Positions 6,943-15,911 of a stretch of 64,000 nucleotides of DNA are shown piece by piece. The notes under the pieces are model-generated. The model made no database searches. It saw only the letters and a list, made by a program, of their open reading frames with translations, and was not told the origin of the DNA. Source of the DNA: an uncultured Clostridium sp. Lineage in GTDB: Bacteria > Bacillota > Clostridia > Lachnospirales > Lachnospiraceae. The stretch's first letter is position 1. Every line of letters begins with the position of its first letter. The DNA is taken from contig CAMWYJ010000005.1 in the NCBI GenBank assembly GCA_947178445.1, forward strand, positions 1-64,000. Direction: 5' to 3'. The position numbers were made by a program, and so were the translations under genes.

Positions 6943-7964
6943 AGTTTGCAATTTTGGCACCGGGAAAAATCGCCCAGAGCATGGCAAAAGCAGCAGCGGG
7001 AATACAGGAGATGGGAAAAGATATTACACCGGATTCCAAGGGGCAGGAAAAAACAGGCAGAACACAGATTGAGCTCTATGCCGTTGCATCCAGAAGCCTT
7101 GACCGGGCAAAGGAGTTTGCTGCACAGTGGGGATTTGAAAAGGCTTACGGCTCTTATGAAGAAATGTTAGAGGATAAGGCGGTAGAGTTTGTATATGTTG
7201 CATCTCCTCATTCCCATCACTATCAGCATGCGAAGATGTGCTTAGAACACGGTAAAAATGTTCTGGTAGAAAAGGCATTTACGGTAAATGCAAAGCAGGC
7301 AGAAGAATTGATAAATCTCGCAGGGGAGAGGAAGCTTTTGCTGGCAGAGGCAATCTGGACAAGGTATATGCCGAGCCGGAACATGATAGATGATATAATA
7401 GCCAGTGGGGTCATTGGAGATGTGGTTTCCCTGACTGCAAATCTTGGTTATGCCATGAAGCATAAGGAACGTCTGCAAAACCCGGAGCTGGCGGGTGGAG
7501 CGCTGCTGGATGTAGGTGTATATCCGATTCACTTTGCCATGATGATATTTCATAAGGAAATAAAGAGGGTAGACACCTCGGCCGTAATGTCTCCAGAGGG
7601 AGTAGATTGGGTAAACAGTGTAACCCTGACCTTTGAAGATGGAAAAATGGCTGTCCTTCACAGCAGTATGCTGTCTCCAACAGACCGTTTAGGTGTCATT
7701 TATGGAGAGAAGGGGTATATTGAAGTACAAAATATCAATAACTGTGAGGAAATCCGGGTGTTTGATACGGAGCATCAGATGATAGCATGTCATAAGGTGC
7801 CGGAGCAGATTAACGGATACGAATATGAGGTTCTTTCCTGCATGAAGGCAATAGAGGAAGGGAAAGTGGAATGTGAAGAGATACCCCATAGTGAGACGTT
7901 GCGGGTGATGAGACTGTTAGATGTGATTAGGGAAAAATGGGGTATGAGATATCCGTGTGAGTAA
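6939..7964 (+). CDS. Gfo/Idh/MocA family NAD(P)-dependent oxidoreductase
   Basis: A 341-residue sugar or dihydrodiol dehydrogenase-like protein. The N-terminal Rossmann part begins M-K-F-A-I-L-A-P-G-K-I-A-Q-S-M, with AxGxIA replacing the more common GxGxxG. The family's E-K-P loop reads V-L-V-E-K-A-F, and G-G-A-L-L-D-V-G-V-Y-P carries the usual C-terminal domain signature with the catalytic-region histidine nearby (Y-P-I-H-F). The ATG at 6939 has GGAGGG 6 nt upstream; a longer start at 6837 would read through the leader ORF in another frame and is less likely. The substrate cannot be assigned. A terminator overlaps the stop codon. Confidence 0.85.
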   Translation: MKFAILAPGKIAQSMAKAAAGIQEMGKDITPDSKGQEKTGRTQIELYAVASRSLDRAKEFAAQWGFEKAYGSYEEMLEDKAVEFVYVASPHSHHYQHAKMCLEHGKNVLVEKAFTVNAKQAEELINLAGERKLLLAEAIWTRYMPSRNMIDDIIASGVIGDVVSLTANLGYAMKHKERLQNPELAGGALLDVGVYPIHFAMMIFHKEIKRVDTSAVMSPEGVDWVNSVTLTFEDGKMAVLHSSMLSPTDRLGVIYGEKGYIEVQNINNCEEIRVFDTEHQMIACHKVPEQINGYEYEVLSCMKAIEEGKVECEEIPHSETLRVMRLLDVIREKWGMRYPCE

Positions 7965-7979
7965 CGGGTATCTTTTTTC
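7948..7979 (+). terminator. Rho-independent terminator overlapping the oxidoreductase stop codon
   Basis: GATATCCGT (7948-7956) pairs with ACGGGTATC (7964-7972; one G-U pair), loop of 7 nt, followed by a run of six T. The TAA stop lies in the loop. Confidence 0.8.
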
Positions 7980-7990
7980 ATTGTTATCAA

Positions 7991-8038
7991 GATGATAAGC
8001 TGCTATATTTTAACTGGCTATAATTGCAGCTTATCATC
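7991..8038. repeat. 13-bp perfect inverted repeat between convergent genes
   Basis: GATGATAAGCTGC (7991-8003) and GCAGCTTATCATC (8026-8038) are exact reverse complements with a 22-nt AT-rich centre. No T-run follows on the minus strand. It may help end transcription of the minus-strand gene or protect its 3' end. Confidence 0.55.
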
Positions 8039-8051
8039 TGCCAAATCGCGA

Positions 8052-9146
8052 TTAAAAAAAGTCTGTATTGGAAACGGTTTTTTTATCCATATCAATTTTA
8101 TCACGGAGCTCCTGCATTTGGTAATCCAGCATTTCAATAGAGTTCGCACAATCCTTCAATTGTGCTACGATTTCCTCCGCATTGTCCATGTCCTTTTTGT
8201 ATTTTAACTTGTGCTCCAGGCTTGCCCAGAAATCCATGGCAATCGTGCGGAACTGAATCTCTGTTTTCATATATTTTTTTTCGTTTGATAGAAAAATCGG
8301 TACACTCAATATCAAATGAAGGCTTCTATAACCATTGTTCTTAGGATTTTTGATATAGTCTTTTTTCTTTAACAAAAGGATATCGTCCTGTCTGGTAAAG
8401 AGATCTGCCAGCCGGTAAATGTCATCCGGAAAAGAGCAGATGACACGCAATCCTGCTACGTCTGCCAGATGTCTTCTAATATTTTCTGCGGTAACCGGAT
8501 AGCCTTTTTTTCTTAATTTATCATGAATGCTTTCCGGTGATTTTAATCTGCTCTTGATGGATTCAAAGGGGTTTCTGTTATATTTGTGCGAAAATTCTTC
8601 GTTCAAAACCCGCAGTCTCGTCTCCACCTCCATAATGGCAAAGCGGTACTCCATCATCAGGCGGTTCAATGCTTCTCCCTCTTTTAATTTCTCTGCCTGT
8701 ATCTGAATAATTTTGTCTTGCCGTTTCAGTACCTCTTTTTGCTTTTCGACTGTCTGTCCTAATGCATTCTTGCTTGCAAACAATGCGATTGCATTCTTTA
8801 CACGGTTTTTAACGATAGAACTGTTAAATGGTTTATGAATAAAGTCCGAAACACCCATTTCAAAGCATTGGTTCTCCACCTCTACGGAATGTTCACTGCT
8901 TATAATAAGCACAGGAATTTTCTCCAGATATCCATTCTGTTTCATTGCTTCAATGACTGCAAAGCCATCCATTTTTGGCATATACAAATCCAAAAGAACG
9001 GCTGCCATATCTTTTTCGTATTTCTCAAGTTTCTGCAGTGCGTCGTTTCCATTTTCAGCATCCTCAATTATATAGTTTTGTTCTAGTATATTGCGTAATA
9101 ATTCGCGGTTTAATTCCGCATCATCTACAACCATTATCCTTTGCAT
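8052..9146 (-). CDS. Response regulator receiver fused to a (p)ppGpp synthetase (RelA/SpoT) domain
   Basis: Residues 1-120 are a CheY-like receiver with acidic pair D8-D9, phospho-acceptor D53 (V-L-L-D-L-Y-M-P-K-M-D-G) and K105 (I-H-K-P-F). About 120-175 is a helical linker, probably coiled coil. Residues 180-320 form a synthetase-only alarmone domain like the small synthetases: S-I-K-S-R-L-K-S-P-E-S-I, D229-V-A-G-L-R, N-N-G-Y-R-S-L-H (270-277) and T-E-I-Q-F-R with W-A-S-L-E-H. The hallmark residues are intact, and no HD hydrolase domain is present. The fusion suggests phosphorylation-controlled alarmone synthesis. No cognate kinase lies beside it. The output is inference; both domains are clear. 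Confidence 0.88.
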   Translation of the reverse strand: MQRIMVVDDAELNRELLRNILEQNYIIEDAENGNDALQKLEKYEKDMAAVLLDLYMPKMDGFAVIEAMKQNGYLEKIPVLIISSEHSVEVENQCFEMGVSDFIHKPFNSSIVKNRVKNAIALFASKNALGQTVEKQKEVLKRQDKIIQIQAEKLKEGEALNRLMMEYRFAIMEVETRLRVLNEEFSHKYNRNPFESIKSRLKSPESIHDKLRKKGYPVTAENIRRHLADVAGLRVICSFPDDIYRLADLFTRQDDILLLKKKDYIKNPKNNGYRSLHLILSVPIFLSNEKKYMKTEIQFRTIAMDFWASLEHKLKYKKDMDNAEEIVAQLKDCANSIEMLDYQMQELRDKIDMDKKTVSNTDFF

Positions 9147-9367
9147 GCCATTATCTCCAAAATTTATATTAAAGCTGTTTTATCGCTTTTACAAAACGAT
9201 AACAATATTATACTATGCGTTTTTGATTTTTTCTACTATCTTTCTGGTGAAAATTTGTAAAGTTAACAAAATTGCAAAATAAAAAGAGGGATGAATACAG
9301 TGGAATATGGAAAGAATTTCGGTTATAATGAAAAGCAGCCATATTATGAATAGAGGATTTTAGGCTT

Positions 9368-10669
9368 ATGGAAAAGCAGGAGACGAAACAACAGCAAATA
9401 GAACAATATGCAGCAAAACTGATGCAGCTTGCCAAGGATACCATAACAGTGCGGTTTCGCTTTTTTGATAGTGCGCTTACGAAGCTTAAGCTGGAAGCAA
9501 GACCGGGTATTGGAGGATTTGCAACGGATGGCTCCCACCTTTATTATGATCCTTTATCCCTTTTGCTTACCTATATGGAGGAACCAAATGTGGCGGTGAG
9601 AGCGTACCTTCATATATTAATGCACTGTATTTTTTCTCATTCCTTTCAGTACGAAAAGCGGAATCCGGAGTACTGGGATATGGCAGTAGATATTGCGGTG
9701 GAGAATATTATTTTGGAAATGGAGCTGCCTATTGCGGAGCTTTCCAGGGACGGCGAGGAGTTAAGCCAGATTGCAAAGATAAAAAAATGGGTGCCGGAGC
9801 TGACCGCAGAGAAAATATACCGGGAATTTTTGGTGAATGGGCTATCAAAGGATGCGGAGACTGCGTATAAGAAATTGTTTTCTGTGGATAACCATGAGGG
9901 CTGGCGGGGTGGTGCCATAAGGGAGGAGCTTGTCGTTACCGAGGAAGAATGGAAGAGGATTTCAGAGCGGATCAAGACGGAGCTTAAGGCTTTTTCTAAG
10001 GATAAGACAAATTCCGAAAGCCTTGCAAACAACTTAGAGGAGGCAACAAGACAGCGGTACAATTATCGTGAAATACTGGAACGGTTTGCGGTGAGTGGTG
10101 AGGAAATCCATGTGAATGATGAAGAGTTTGACTATATTTATTATACCTATGGCTTATTTACTTATGGGAATCTGCCGCTGGTGGAACCGTTGGAATATAA
10201 GGAAGTGCATAAGGTACGGGAATTTGTCATTGCCATTGACACTTCTGCATCCTGCAGAGGAAGTATCGTGAAAGCATTTTTAAGACAGACCTATGATATC
10301 TTAAAAAATACAGAGAATTTTTTTCATGCGGTGAATGTTCGTATTATCCAGTGTGACAATGAGATACAGTCCGATACTGTAATTAAGTGTGAGGAGGACT
10401 TTACAGATTTTCTTGAGCATGGAAAATTAAATGGATTTGGAGGAACGGATTTCCGACCGGTATTTTCCTATGTAGAAGATTTGAAGGAGCAGGGAGCGTT
10501 TGAGAATTTAAAAGGACTGATCTATTTTACGGATGGGTATGGCATTTACCCGGAAAGGATGCCGGATTATGATGTAATCTTTGCATTTTTAAATGAGGAT
10601 AAAAACCGGGGGAGTGTGCCGGCCTGGGCGCTTCCAATCATCATAGAGGAGGAATGGTATGAACATTAA
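9368..10669 (+). CDS. DUF2201-like metallopeptidase-fold plus VWA domain protein
   Basis: The 433-residue protein has the layout of the DUF2201/VWA family that pairs with MoxR AAA+ ATPases. Near residues 75-120 is the metallopeptidase-like region, with H82-I-L-M-H86-C-I-F-S-H91; the expected HExxH glutamate is Ile83, so peptidase activity is doubtful. D-M-A-V-D-I-A-V-E-N follows, as in the family. From about residue 285 there is a VWA domain with a MIDAS: D291-T-S-A-S, T360 (G-G-T-D-F-R-P) and D389 (Y-F-T-D-G). It overlaps the MoxR gene by 11 nt. Such pairs act in metal insertion, remodelling or conflict systems; the role here is unknown. Confidence 0.8.
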   Translation: MEKQETKQQQIEQYAAKLMQLAKDTITVRFRFFDSALTKLKLEARPGIGGFATDGSHLYYDPLSLLLTYMEEPNVAVRAYLHILMHCIFSHSFQYEKRNPEYWDMAVDIAVENIILEMELPIAELSRDGEELSQIAKIKKWVPELTAEKIYREFLVNGLSKDAETAYKKLFSVDNHEGWRGGAIREELVVTEEEWKRISERIKTELKAFSKDKTNSESLANNLEEATRQRYNYREILERFAVSGEEIHVNDEEFDYIYYTYGLFTYGNLPLVEPLEYKEVHKVREFVIAIDTSASCRGSIVKAFLRQTYDILKNTENFFHAVNVRIIQCDNEIQSDTVIKCEEDFTDFLEHGKLNGFGGTDFRPVFSYVEDLKEQGAFENLKGLIYFTDGYGIYPERMPDYDVIFAFLNEDKNRGSVPAWALPIIIEEEWYEH

Positions 10670-12155
10670 TCAGGCAAAGGATTATATTAAAAATTCAATA
10701 CAGATTTACTTAAAAAAGGATGAGTTTGGGGATTATCGGATTCCGGTGGTACGACAGCGGCCGGTATTTCTGTTAGGAGCACCGGGAATTGGTAAGACTG
10801 CCATCATGGAGCAGATTGCACAGGAAATGGGAATTGCACTGGTGTCCTATTCTATGACACACCATACGAGGCAATCAGCGTTAGGGCTGCCATTTATCAA
10901 GCAAAAGGACTATGGTGGAAAAATGGTAGATGTCTCGGAATATACGATGAGCGAAATCATTGCATCCATTTATGACACCATGGAGGAAAGTGGTGTAAAG
11001 GAAGGAATTTTGTTTCTTGATGAGATTAACTGTGTGTCGGAGACATTGGCTCCGTCCATGCTGCAGTTTTTGCAATATAAGGTTTTTGGTAAGCACAGTG
11101 TGCCGGAGGGCTGGGTAATTGTGACCGCAGGCAATCCGCCGGAGTATAACAAGTCTGTGCGGGAGTTTGATGTGGTGACGATGGACCGGTTGAAGGTGCT
11201 TTACGTGGAGGCAGACTATGGCGCATGGAAGACCTATGCAAGAGAGCGTGGTGTTCACAATGCAGTACTTAATTTTCTTGAATTGAAGAAGGAATATTTT
11301 TATCATATGGAGACTACGGTGAAGGGACGTTCCTATGTGACAGCCCGTGGCTGGGAGGATTTATCCCAGATCATTTTGATGTACGAGGAAGACGGACTTA
11401 CCGTAGATGAGTCGCTTTTTGCCCAGTATCTGCAAAATGAGAAAATTGTAAAGGAATTTGGAGCATATTATGACCTCTATAATAAGTATAAAAAAGATTA
11501 CCAGGTAGAGGCGCTGCTTTCCGGTGATATTTCAGAAAATGCAGTGGAGAAAGCAAAACGGGCGGGCTTTGACGAGCGGTTATCCCTGCTTGGCATGCTG
11601 CTTGATACGGTACACAATGAGATGAGGGACATTGTGGAAACGTCGGATTTCTTAAGCGAGTTAATGGTGCCTTTAAAGGCGGTAAAATCGGCGGATTCTG
11701 TATATGAAATGTTGGAAAAACAGGCAGATGCCAGAAGCTGCATGATGAAGAATCTGGAAAAGGCAAATTCCCTGTCTTTGGCAGGCCGGAAAAAGCATAA
11801 GAGGATTTTCTCATTTCTTGTAAATGTCAGAAAAGAGATTTTATCTCAAAATATTGAAGACGGCAGTGACGCATTTGCCTATGTGAAGAAGGAGTTTGAC
11901 AGCAGGGTAGCTGGTATGAAGGAGGCGGTTTCAAAAACCTCTCTTCGGCTGCATTATGTATTCGAGTTTGTAAAGACAGCATTTTCGGAAGGAAATGAAA
12001 TGCTGGTGCTGGTGACAGAACTGACGGTAAATGCATATAGCTCCCGTTATATCAGTATGTTTGGATGCGAGGATTATCAAAAGTATAATGAGCTTTTGAT
12101 GGTCTCCAAGCGGCAGGAGGATTTGAAGGATGAAATTGCAAAGCTGGTGTTCTGA
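10659..12155 (+). CDS. MoxR-type AAA+ ATPase
   Basis: A 498-residue ATPase. The Walker A motif is G40-A-P-G-I-G-K-T47, Walker B is I-L-F-L-D121-E122 with I-N following, and the sensor region reads V-T-A-G-N-P-P-E-Y-N. The C-terminal ~200 residues are helical and not recognised. The start has GAGGAGG 6 nt upstream and overlaps the preceding VWA gene, so the two products are probably made together and likely act as one chaperone-like complex in the cytoplasm. A third gene follows 21 nt downstream. Confidence 0.85.
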   Translation: MNINQAKDYIKNSIQIYLKKDEFGDYRIPVVRQRPVFLLGAPGIGKTAIMEQIAQEMGIALVSYSMTHHTRQSALGLPFIKQKDYGGKMVDVSEYTMSEIIASIYDTMEESGVKEGILFLDEINCVSETLAPSMLQFLQYKVFGKHSVPEGWVIVTAGNPPEYNKSVREFDVVTMDRLKVLYVEADYGAWKTYARERGVHNAVLNFLELKKEYFYHMETTVKGRSYVTARGWEDLSQIILMYEEDGLTVDESLFAQYLQNEKIVKEFGAYYDLYNKYKKDYQVEALLSGDISENAVEKAKRAGFDERLSLLGMLLDTVHNEMRDIVETSDFLSELMVPLKAVKSADSVYEMLEKQADARSCMMKNLEKANSLSLAGRKKHKRIFSFLVNVRKEILSQNIEDGSDAFAYVKKEFDSRVAGMKEAVSKTSLRLHYVFEFVKTAFSEGNEMLVLVTELTVNAYSSRYISMFGCEDYQKYNELLMVSKRQEDLKDEIAKLVF

Positions 12156-12176
12156 CAGAATATAGGAGATACTTAC

Positions 12177-13106
12177 ATGAAACAATTTGATTATAAAATA
12201 GAGGACAACACATATATCTGTGAAATCAATGAGCAGATTGGCGGCATTGAAATTCTTGCATTTCGTGGAACAAAGGCGAGACTGGAATTGCCAGAGAAAA
12301 TTTTGTATGAAGGACGGGAGTGGGAACTTTGTGCAATTGGCAAGAAGGCATTTCTTGGATGCCGGGGACTTCGCAGTGTGGTGCTTCCGGCATCGGTGAA
12401 GGAAATTCGTGATTGGGCATTTTCTCAGTGTGGACAGCTAGAGGGTGTGCAGATTTTGGAAAAAGGCAGTGTAAAGGAATCAAATCCACATATTTGTTTT
12501 GGAAACGGTGTTTTTGCAGACTGTCCGAATATCCGGTATATAGCTGTGGGCGTGGAGAAAACCGATGATGTGGCAGTTTTGCTTGCGGCAACGGTGAACC
12601 AAGTGCCGGCAGAGGATTTGCTAAGGGATGCTGAGTCTGGAAGTGAGCACTGGTTTGGGAAGTGGGACCAGCGGCTGTTCTCATTTATCAATGAGGATGA
12701 TGCGGAAGGCTACACGAATATGGTGCTTTGCGGGGAAGAAGATATTGTGCGGAATGTGCCGGAGTTCATGGAGGATAAGCGGCGGCGCAAGGCAGGGCTT
12801 TGTATGCTCCGGCTTATGCATGACCGTTTGCTGCCGCAGAATATGAGGCAGTTTTTTACAGAGTATCTTCTCACTCACACAAAGGGCTGCGAGTCGGAGG
12901 AGGCATGGGAGGTTATCGTCTTAGAGCATGGGGAGGACTTGTCGTATTATCAGCTATTAGCAGAGCTTGGCGGAGTTACGGCAGATAATATTGATGCAAT
13001 GGTACAGGATTTGGATACATCCCATGCCGAGGCAAAGGCATTTTTGATCCGGTATAAGCAGGAGCATTTTGCAGTTGCTGATGTCTTTGATTTGTTTACC
13101 CTTTGA
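12177..13106 (+). CDS. LRR_5 repeat protein with a helical C-terminal region, third gene of the VWA-MoxR module
   Basis: Residues about 20-130 contain two to three BspA-type leucine-rich units (A-I-G-K-K-A-F-L-G-C-R-G-L-R-S-V-V-L-P-A, then E-I-R-D-W-A-F-S-Q-C). There is no signal peptide, so unlike most BspA proteins it is cytoplasmic. The remaining ~180 residues look all-helical (possibly HEAT-like) and are not recognised. It lies 21 nt behind moxR with a G-G-A-G-A ribosome site, so it probably belongs to the same operon and could supply target recognition for the VWA-MoxR pair. That role is inferred only from order. Confidence 0.75.
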   Translation: MKQFDYKIEDNTYICEINEQIGGIEILAFRGTKARLELPEKILYEGREWELCAIGKKAFLGCRGLRSVVLPASVKEIRDWAFSQCGQLEGVQILEKGSVKESNPHICFGNGVFADCPNIRYIAVGVEKTDDVAVLLAATVNQVPAEDLLRDAESGSEHWFGKWDQRLFSFINEDDAEGYTNMVLCGEEDIVRNVPEFMEDKRRRKAGLCMLRLMHDRLLPQNMRQFFTEYLLTHTKGCESEEAWEVIVLEHGEDLSYYQLLAELGGVTADNIDAMVQDLDTSHAEAKAFLIRYKQEHFAVADVFDLFTL

Positions 13107-13264
13107 GGGGACTTGTAATTTGTCTATAAACTGATTATAATATAAGCGTTGTGGAAACAATAAAGATAAAGAGATTGGTATTTTGCCGGATATGAAATAC
13201 AGGCAGCAGCACTGTAATACCGGGAATCAGCCAGATCAAAAATACATTTTAGGAGGATTTTATC

Positions 13265-13477
13265 ATGGCACAAACAGTAAATAAAGATATGTTGATTGGT
13301 GAGATTATTACAATTGATCCAGGTAACGCAGCAATTCTTATGGCAAATGGAATGCATTGCCCGGGATGTCCGTCTGCACAGGGTGAAACCTTAGAGGAGG
13401 CAGCACAGGTTCACGGAATGGACGTGGAGGTGCTTTTAAAGGATATCAATGAGTATCTCGCAAAGAAGGAAGCATAG
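13265..13477 (+). CDS. DUF1858 domain protein (70 aa)
   Basis: This small protein has the C-P-G-C-P motif ([17 protein letters not shown]) typical of DUF1858 proteins, which in anaerobes are often found alone or fused to redox or hybrid-cluster proteins. AGGAGGA lies 8 nt upstream of the ATG. A 158-bp gap separates it from the LRR gene, and a strong bidirectional terminator follows. The biochemical role is unknown; binding of a metal or redox cofactor through the cysteines is plausible. Confidence 0.85.
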   Translation: MAQTVNKDMLIGEIITIDPGNAAILMANGMHCPGCPSAQGETLEEAAQVHGMDVEVLLKDINEYLAKKEA

Positions 13478-13483
13478 ATAGAA

Positions 13484-13526
13484 AAAAGTCCCATATATCA
13501 CAATACCTGATATATGGGGCTTTTTT
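13484..13526. terminator. Bidirectional rho-independent terminator between DUF1858 gene and mecA
   Basis: AAGTCCCATATATCA (13486-13500) pairs with TGATATATGGGGCTT (13508-13522; G-U allowed). Six T follow on the plus strand, and a run of A precedes it, giving T's on the minus strand. Confidence 0.9.
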
Positions 13527-13537
13527 AATTAAAAATT

Positions 13538-14371
13538 CTAAATACTTGCCAATGTCTGAATTGCATCTCCCTTGATAATCATCTTAAAGTGCTCTGCAAA
13601 ATAATATGGCATCGCATAGTTTGATTTGACCTTAGTGCCATACTCGCTGAGCAGATTGCAGGCACGCTGGTAATTTTCTATATCTGCTGTCTCATGATTC
13701 ACAATCAGATAGTAGAGATTATCTTTCGGACTCTTGTATAGAGAGTTACTATCATGATAAATTGGAGCAACCATAACAGCGGCTTTACTGATATCGTTGA
13801 TATTCTGGAAAGAGAAAATACGATAACTTGCCTGGCTGTTTTCCTTCTTTTTTCCTTTCGGTTTCTCTGCCTTTTTCTTTGCATTATTTTCACGAAGGGC
13901 GGCAGATAATGGAATGAAGGATGGATTGCTGCCCGCTTCTGTCTGCTTCTTTACCTGTTCGATATTTTCTACGATATCAGAAATGGTATCGATTAAGGAG
14001 CTAGCATTTTCAAAGAGGTTCAGACTGTCCTCGGTTTCTTCATTGTCTTCAGAATCCCCTTCGTCCTCAATCTCAATATCTGTATATTTGGAAAATCTGG
14101 AAAACCTTGTATCAAGCTCTTCTGGATCTTCCACCTTTGTTATAATCAGAATCAGACAATCTGGTGATACAGGAATTGCTTCTATCATAAGAGGGATGTC
14201 ATTTACCTCAAAACCTAACTCGTCTGCGGCCTGCTCCATCATCTCCCGGAACAATTCTTTAGCCCTGTCTGTACCATAGGCTAACTCATTTAGAAGAAGC
14301 TCTCTGTCTGCCAAATCAGCTTTGTTCAGTGTACAGCGAATCTGATTCTCGCTTAGTCTTTCTAACTTCAT
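13538..14371 (-). CDS. mecA: MecA-type adaptor protein for ClpC
   Basis: MecA proteins hand substrates to the ClpCP protease. The N-terminus M-K-L-E-R-L-S-E-N-Q-I-R-C-T-L matches the family, followed by L-L-N-E-L-A-Y-G and F-R-E-M-M-E-Q-A-A. A long acidic linker (about 100-190) joins to a C-terminal ClpC-binding-type domain containing F-A-E-H-F. The 277-residue length is somewhat above the 210-240 typical of Bacillus, mainly from the linker. I chose ATG 14371 because AAAGGAGA lies 8 nt upstream; an in-frame start 24 codons earlier lacks one. It is transcribed alone. Confidence 0.88.
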   Translation of the reverse strand: MKLERLSENQIRCTLNKADLADRELLLNELAYGTDRAKELFREMMEQAADELGFEVNDIPLMIEAIPVSPDCLILIITKVEDPEELDTRFSRFSKYTDIEIEDEGDSEDNEETEDSLNLFENASSLIDTISDIVENIEQVKKQTEAGSNPSFIPLSAALRENNAKKKAEKPKGKKKENSQASYRIFSFQNINDISKAAVMVAPIYHDSNSLYKSPKDNLYYLIVNHETADIENYQRACNLLSEYGTKVKSNYAMPYYFAEHFKMIIKGDAIQTLASI

Positions 14372-14849
14372 AGAATCATCTCCTTTTATATTAAGAAATC
14401 TCTCATTCAATAAGATTAAAAGTCCTCTAGGAAAGAAAATCATAACACATTTTTACAAGAAATGCAATGAAATCAGTATAATTTCATAAATTGTACATAA
14501 TTGTCAAAAAATGTACATATACTACATAAAATATGCATTAGATATACATAGTATTTTCAGAAATGTACATCATTCATTCATTGAAATGGATGGTTTAATT
14601 TAGTATATTCTATGTAGAGTTTCGGAATAAAGTTCGCAGCGCCAAAATCCGGATTCTTTATTCATTTACAGATAATGGCAAATTGCCATATTATATAAAG
14701 TTTGTATGAGAAGCTCTTTTTTGGAAAAACCAGGTAATTATAGATTACTATCCAATGTGTTATTACATCACAGCAGACACCTCGGTTTTGGTTTTTTAAT
14801 ACACAAATCAGGAAGGAGATGGTGGGCGGGGATAAAAAGTACGTTTAGA

Positions 14850-15080
14850 AATGATATGATTTAGGAGTGTAATGTATGACTCAATAAGGTAATATAAGAT
14901 AAAAAAGTTTCCTGGATATATTTCCAGGAAAAGGTTACGTGTTTTTCAACGTGACAGTTTAAGAAAATTTAGAGAATATATGATATAAAATTGAGACGTT
15001 GAAAAGGCGGGGCTGTGTATGGGGCAGTCCCGCCAATTCTGCGATAAAAAGTTTTGAAGGAAGTCTTTTCTTTTTGTAAT
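14850..15080 (+). ncRNA. Candidate structured RNA with three hairpins
   Basis: Hairpin 1: TTTCCTGGA/TCCAGGAAA (14908-14931). Hairpin 2: GTTACGT/ACGTGAC (14934-14955, one G-U). Hairpin 3: GGCGGGGCTG/CAGTCCCGCC (15006-15034, one G-U). An extended -10-like TGATATGAT (14854-14862) lies upstream and a T-rich stretch (15065-15077) downstream. G-U wobble in two stems suggests an RNA. It does not match any RNA family I recognise. Confidence 0.3.
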
Positions 15081-15104
15081 GTTTTTATTTCTGTGACCAG
15101 TGCG

Positions 15105-15133
15105 TCAAAGGGCATGCCTGCATGAACATTTGG
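15105..15133. repeat. Family C short hairpin repeat (copy 3)
   Basis: TCAAAGGGCATGC-CT-GCATGAACATTTGG with the same 3' half (GCATGAACATTTGG) as the copy at 4152-4181. It lies just downstream of the amidase gene's 3' end. Confidence 0.45.
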
Positions 15134-15154
15134 TAACTGCTGCGAGGTTGTTGA

Positions 15155-15829
15155 CTAATGTACATAGCTGGCAATTCCCTGGCTGATGGCAAATGCCAGC
15201 CGCTTCTGGTAATTAGAATCCGTGAGTCTTGAAGTTTCTTCCGGATTGGACAAAAATCCGCATTCCACAATGACAGATGGCACATTGGAATTTTTAAGCA
15301 GATAGTAGCTGTTGGAAGCTTTTTCTTTTCGGGTATTTGTTTCATCTATGGCAAGCAAAGCATTTTGAATGGAGGCAGCAAAGGCTTCACCTTCTTTGCT
15401 CCCGGTAAAGTAGAAGGTCTGGGCACCGTGCTGAACGGTATCGGGATAGCTGTTTTGATGGATACTTACCACATAAGCAGCATTTTTTTCTTTAAAGAAT
15501 TGAATCCGGTTGTTGAGATCAGAAGTCTTTTTATTGGAAACATTTTCATCATATAAACCAGTGTCCGTATCACGCGTCATATATACGGTGTAGTCCTGTG
15601 CGATTAGATAGTCTTTTAAGTATTGTGCAATTTGCAAATTGACATCCTTTTCTTTGATTCCATCTGCACTGACTTTCCCTGGATCATTCCCCCCATGCCC
15701 GACATCAATTACAATGACGGTTTTATTTTTTATGGAACAGACGACACGATAGCCATAATTGTGATAGAGGGAAAAAGCAGCAGCCAGAAACAATAGGATA
15801 CAGGATAAAATCCGATATTTCTTTTTCAT
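15155..15829 (-). CDS. cwlD: N-acetylmuramoyl-L-alanine amidase (Amidase_3), CwlD-like
   Basis: A 224-residue zinc amidase with one N-terminal membrane anchor or signal (residues 5-20). The Amidase_3 motifs are V-I-D-V-G-H-G-G (first Zn His), E-K-D-V-N-L (Zn Glu), S-I-H-Q-N (second Zn His), and V-E-C-G-F-L-S-N-P-E-E (catalytic Glu). Size and layout fit CwlD, which removes side chains from cortex peptidoglycan so it can become muramic lactam for spore germination. The germinant receptor genes and spoIIR elsewhere in the window support this. An autolysin role remains possible. Transcribed alone on the minus strand. Confidence 0.82.
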   Translation of the reverse strand: MKKKYRILSCILLFLAAAFSLYHNYGYRVVCSIKNKTVIVIDVGHGGNDPGKVSADGIKEKDVNLQIAQYLKDYLIAQDYTVYMTRDTDTGLYDENVSNKKTSDLNNRIQFFKEKNAAYVVSIHQNSYPDTVQHGAQTFYFTGSKEGEAFAASIQNALLAIDETNTRKEKASNSYYLLKNSNVPSVIVECGFLSNPEETSRLTDSNYQKRLAFAISQGIASYVH

Positions 15830-15911
15830 GCAGGTTACACTTTGTGAGAATATTCTTACTATTAAGCTATGCTGAAATGTTACAAATATGCAAATAGATA
15901 AGTGAAAATGT

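Larger units (their letters stand above)
14372..15154. other. Gene-poor stretch of about 780 bp
   Basis: No convincing coding region was seen. The first 250 bp is AT-rich and holds several repeats of the word TGTACAT (14500-14570), which may be mecA promoter or operator DNA. The second half contains three stacked hairpins (14908-15034), listed separately, and a family C hairpin at 15105-15133. Confidence 0.5.
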
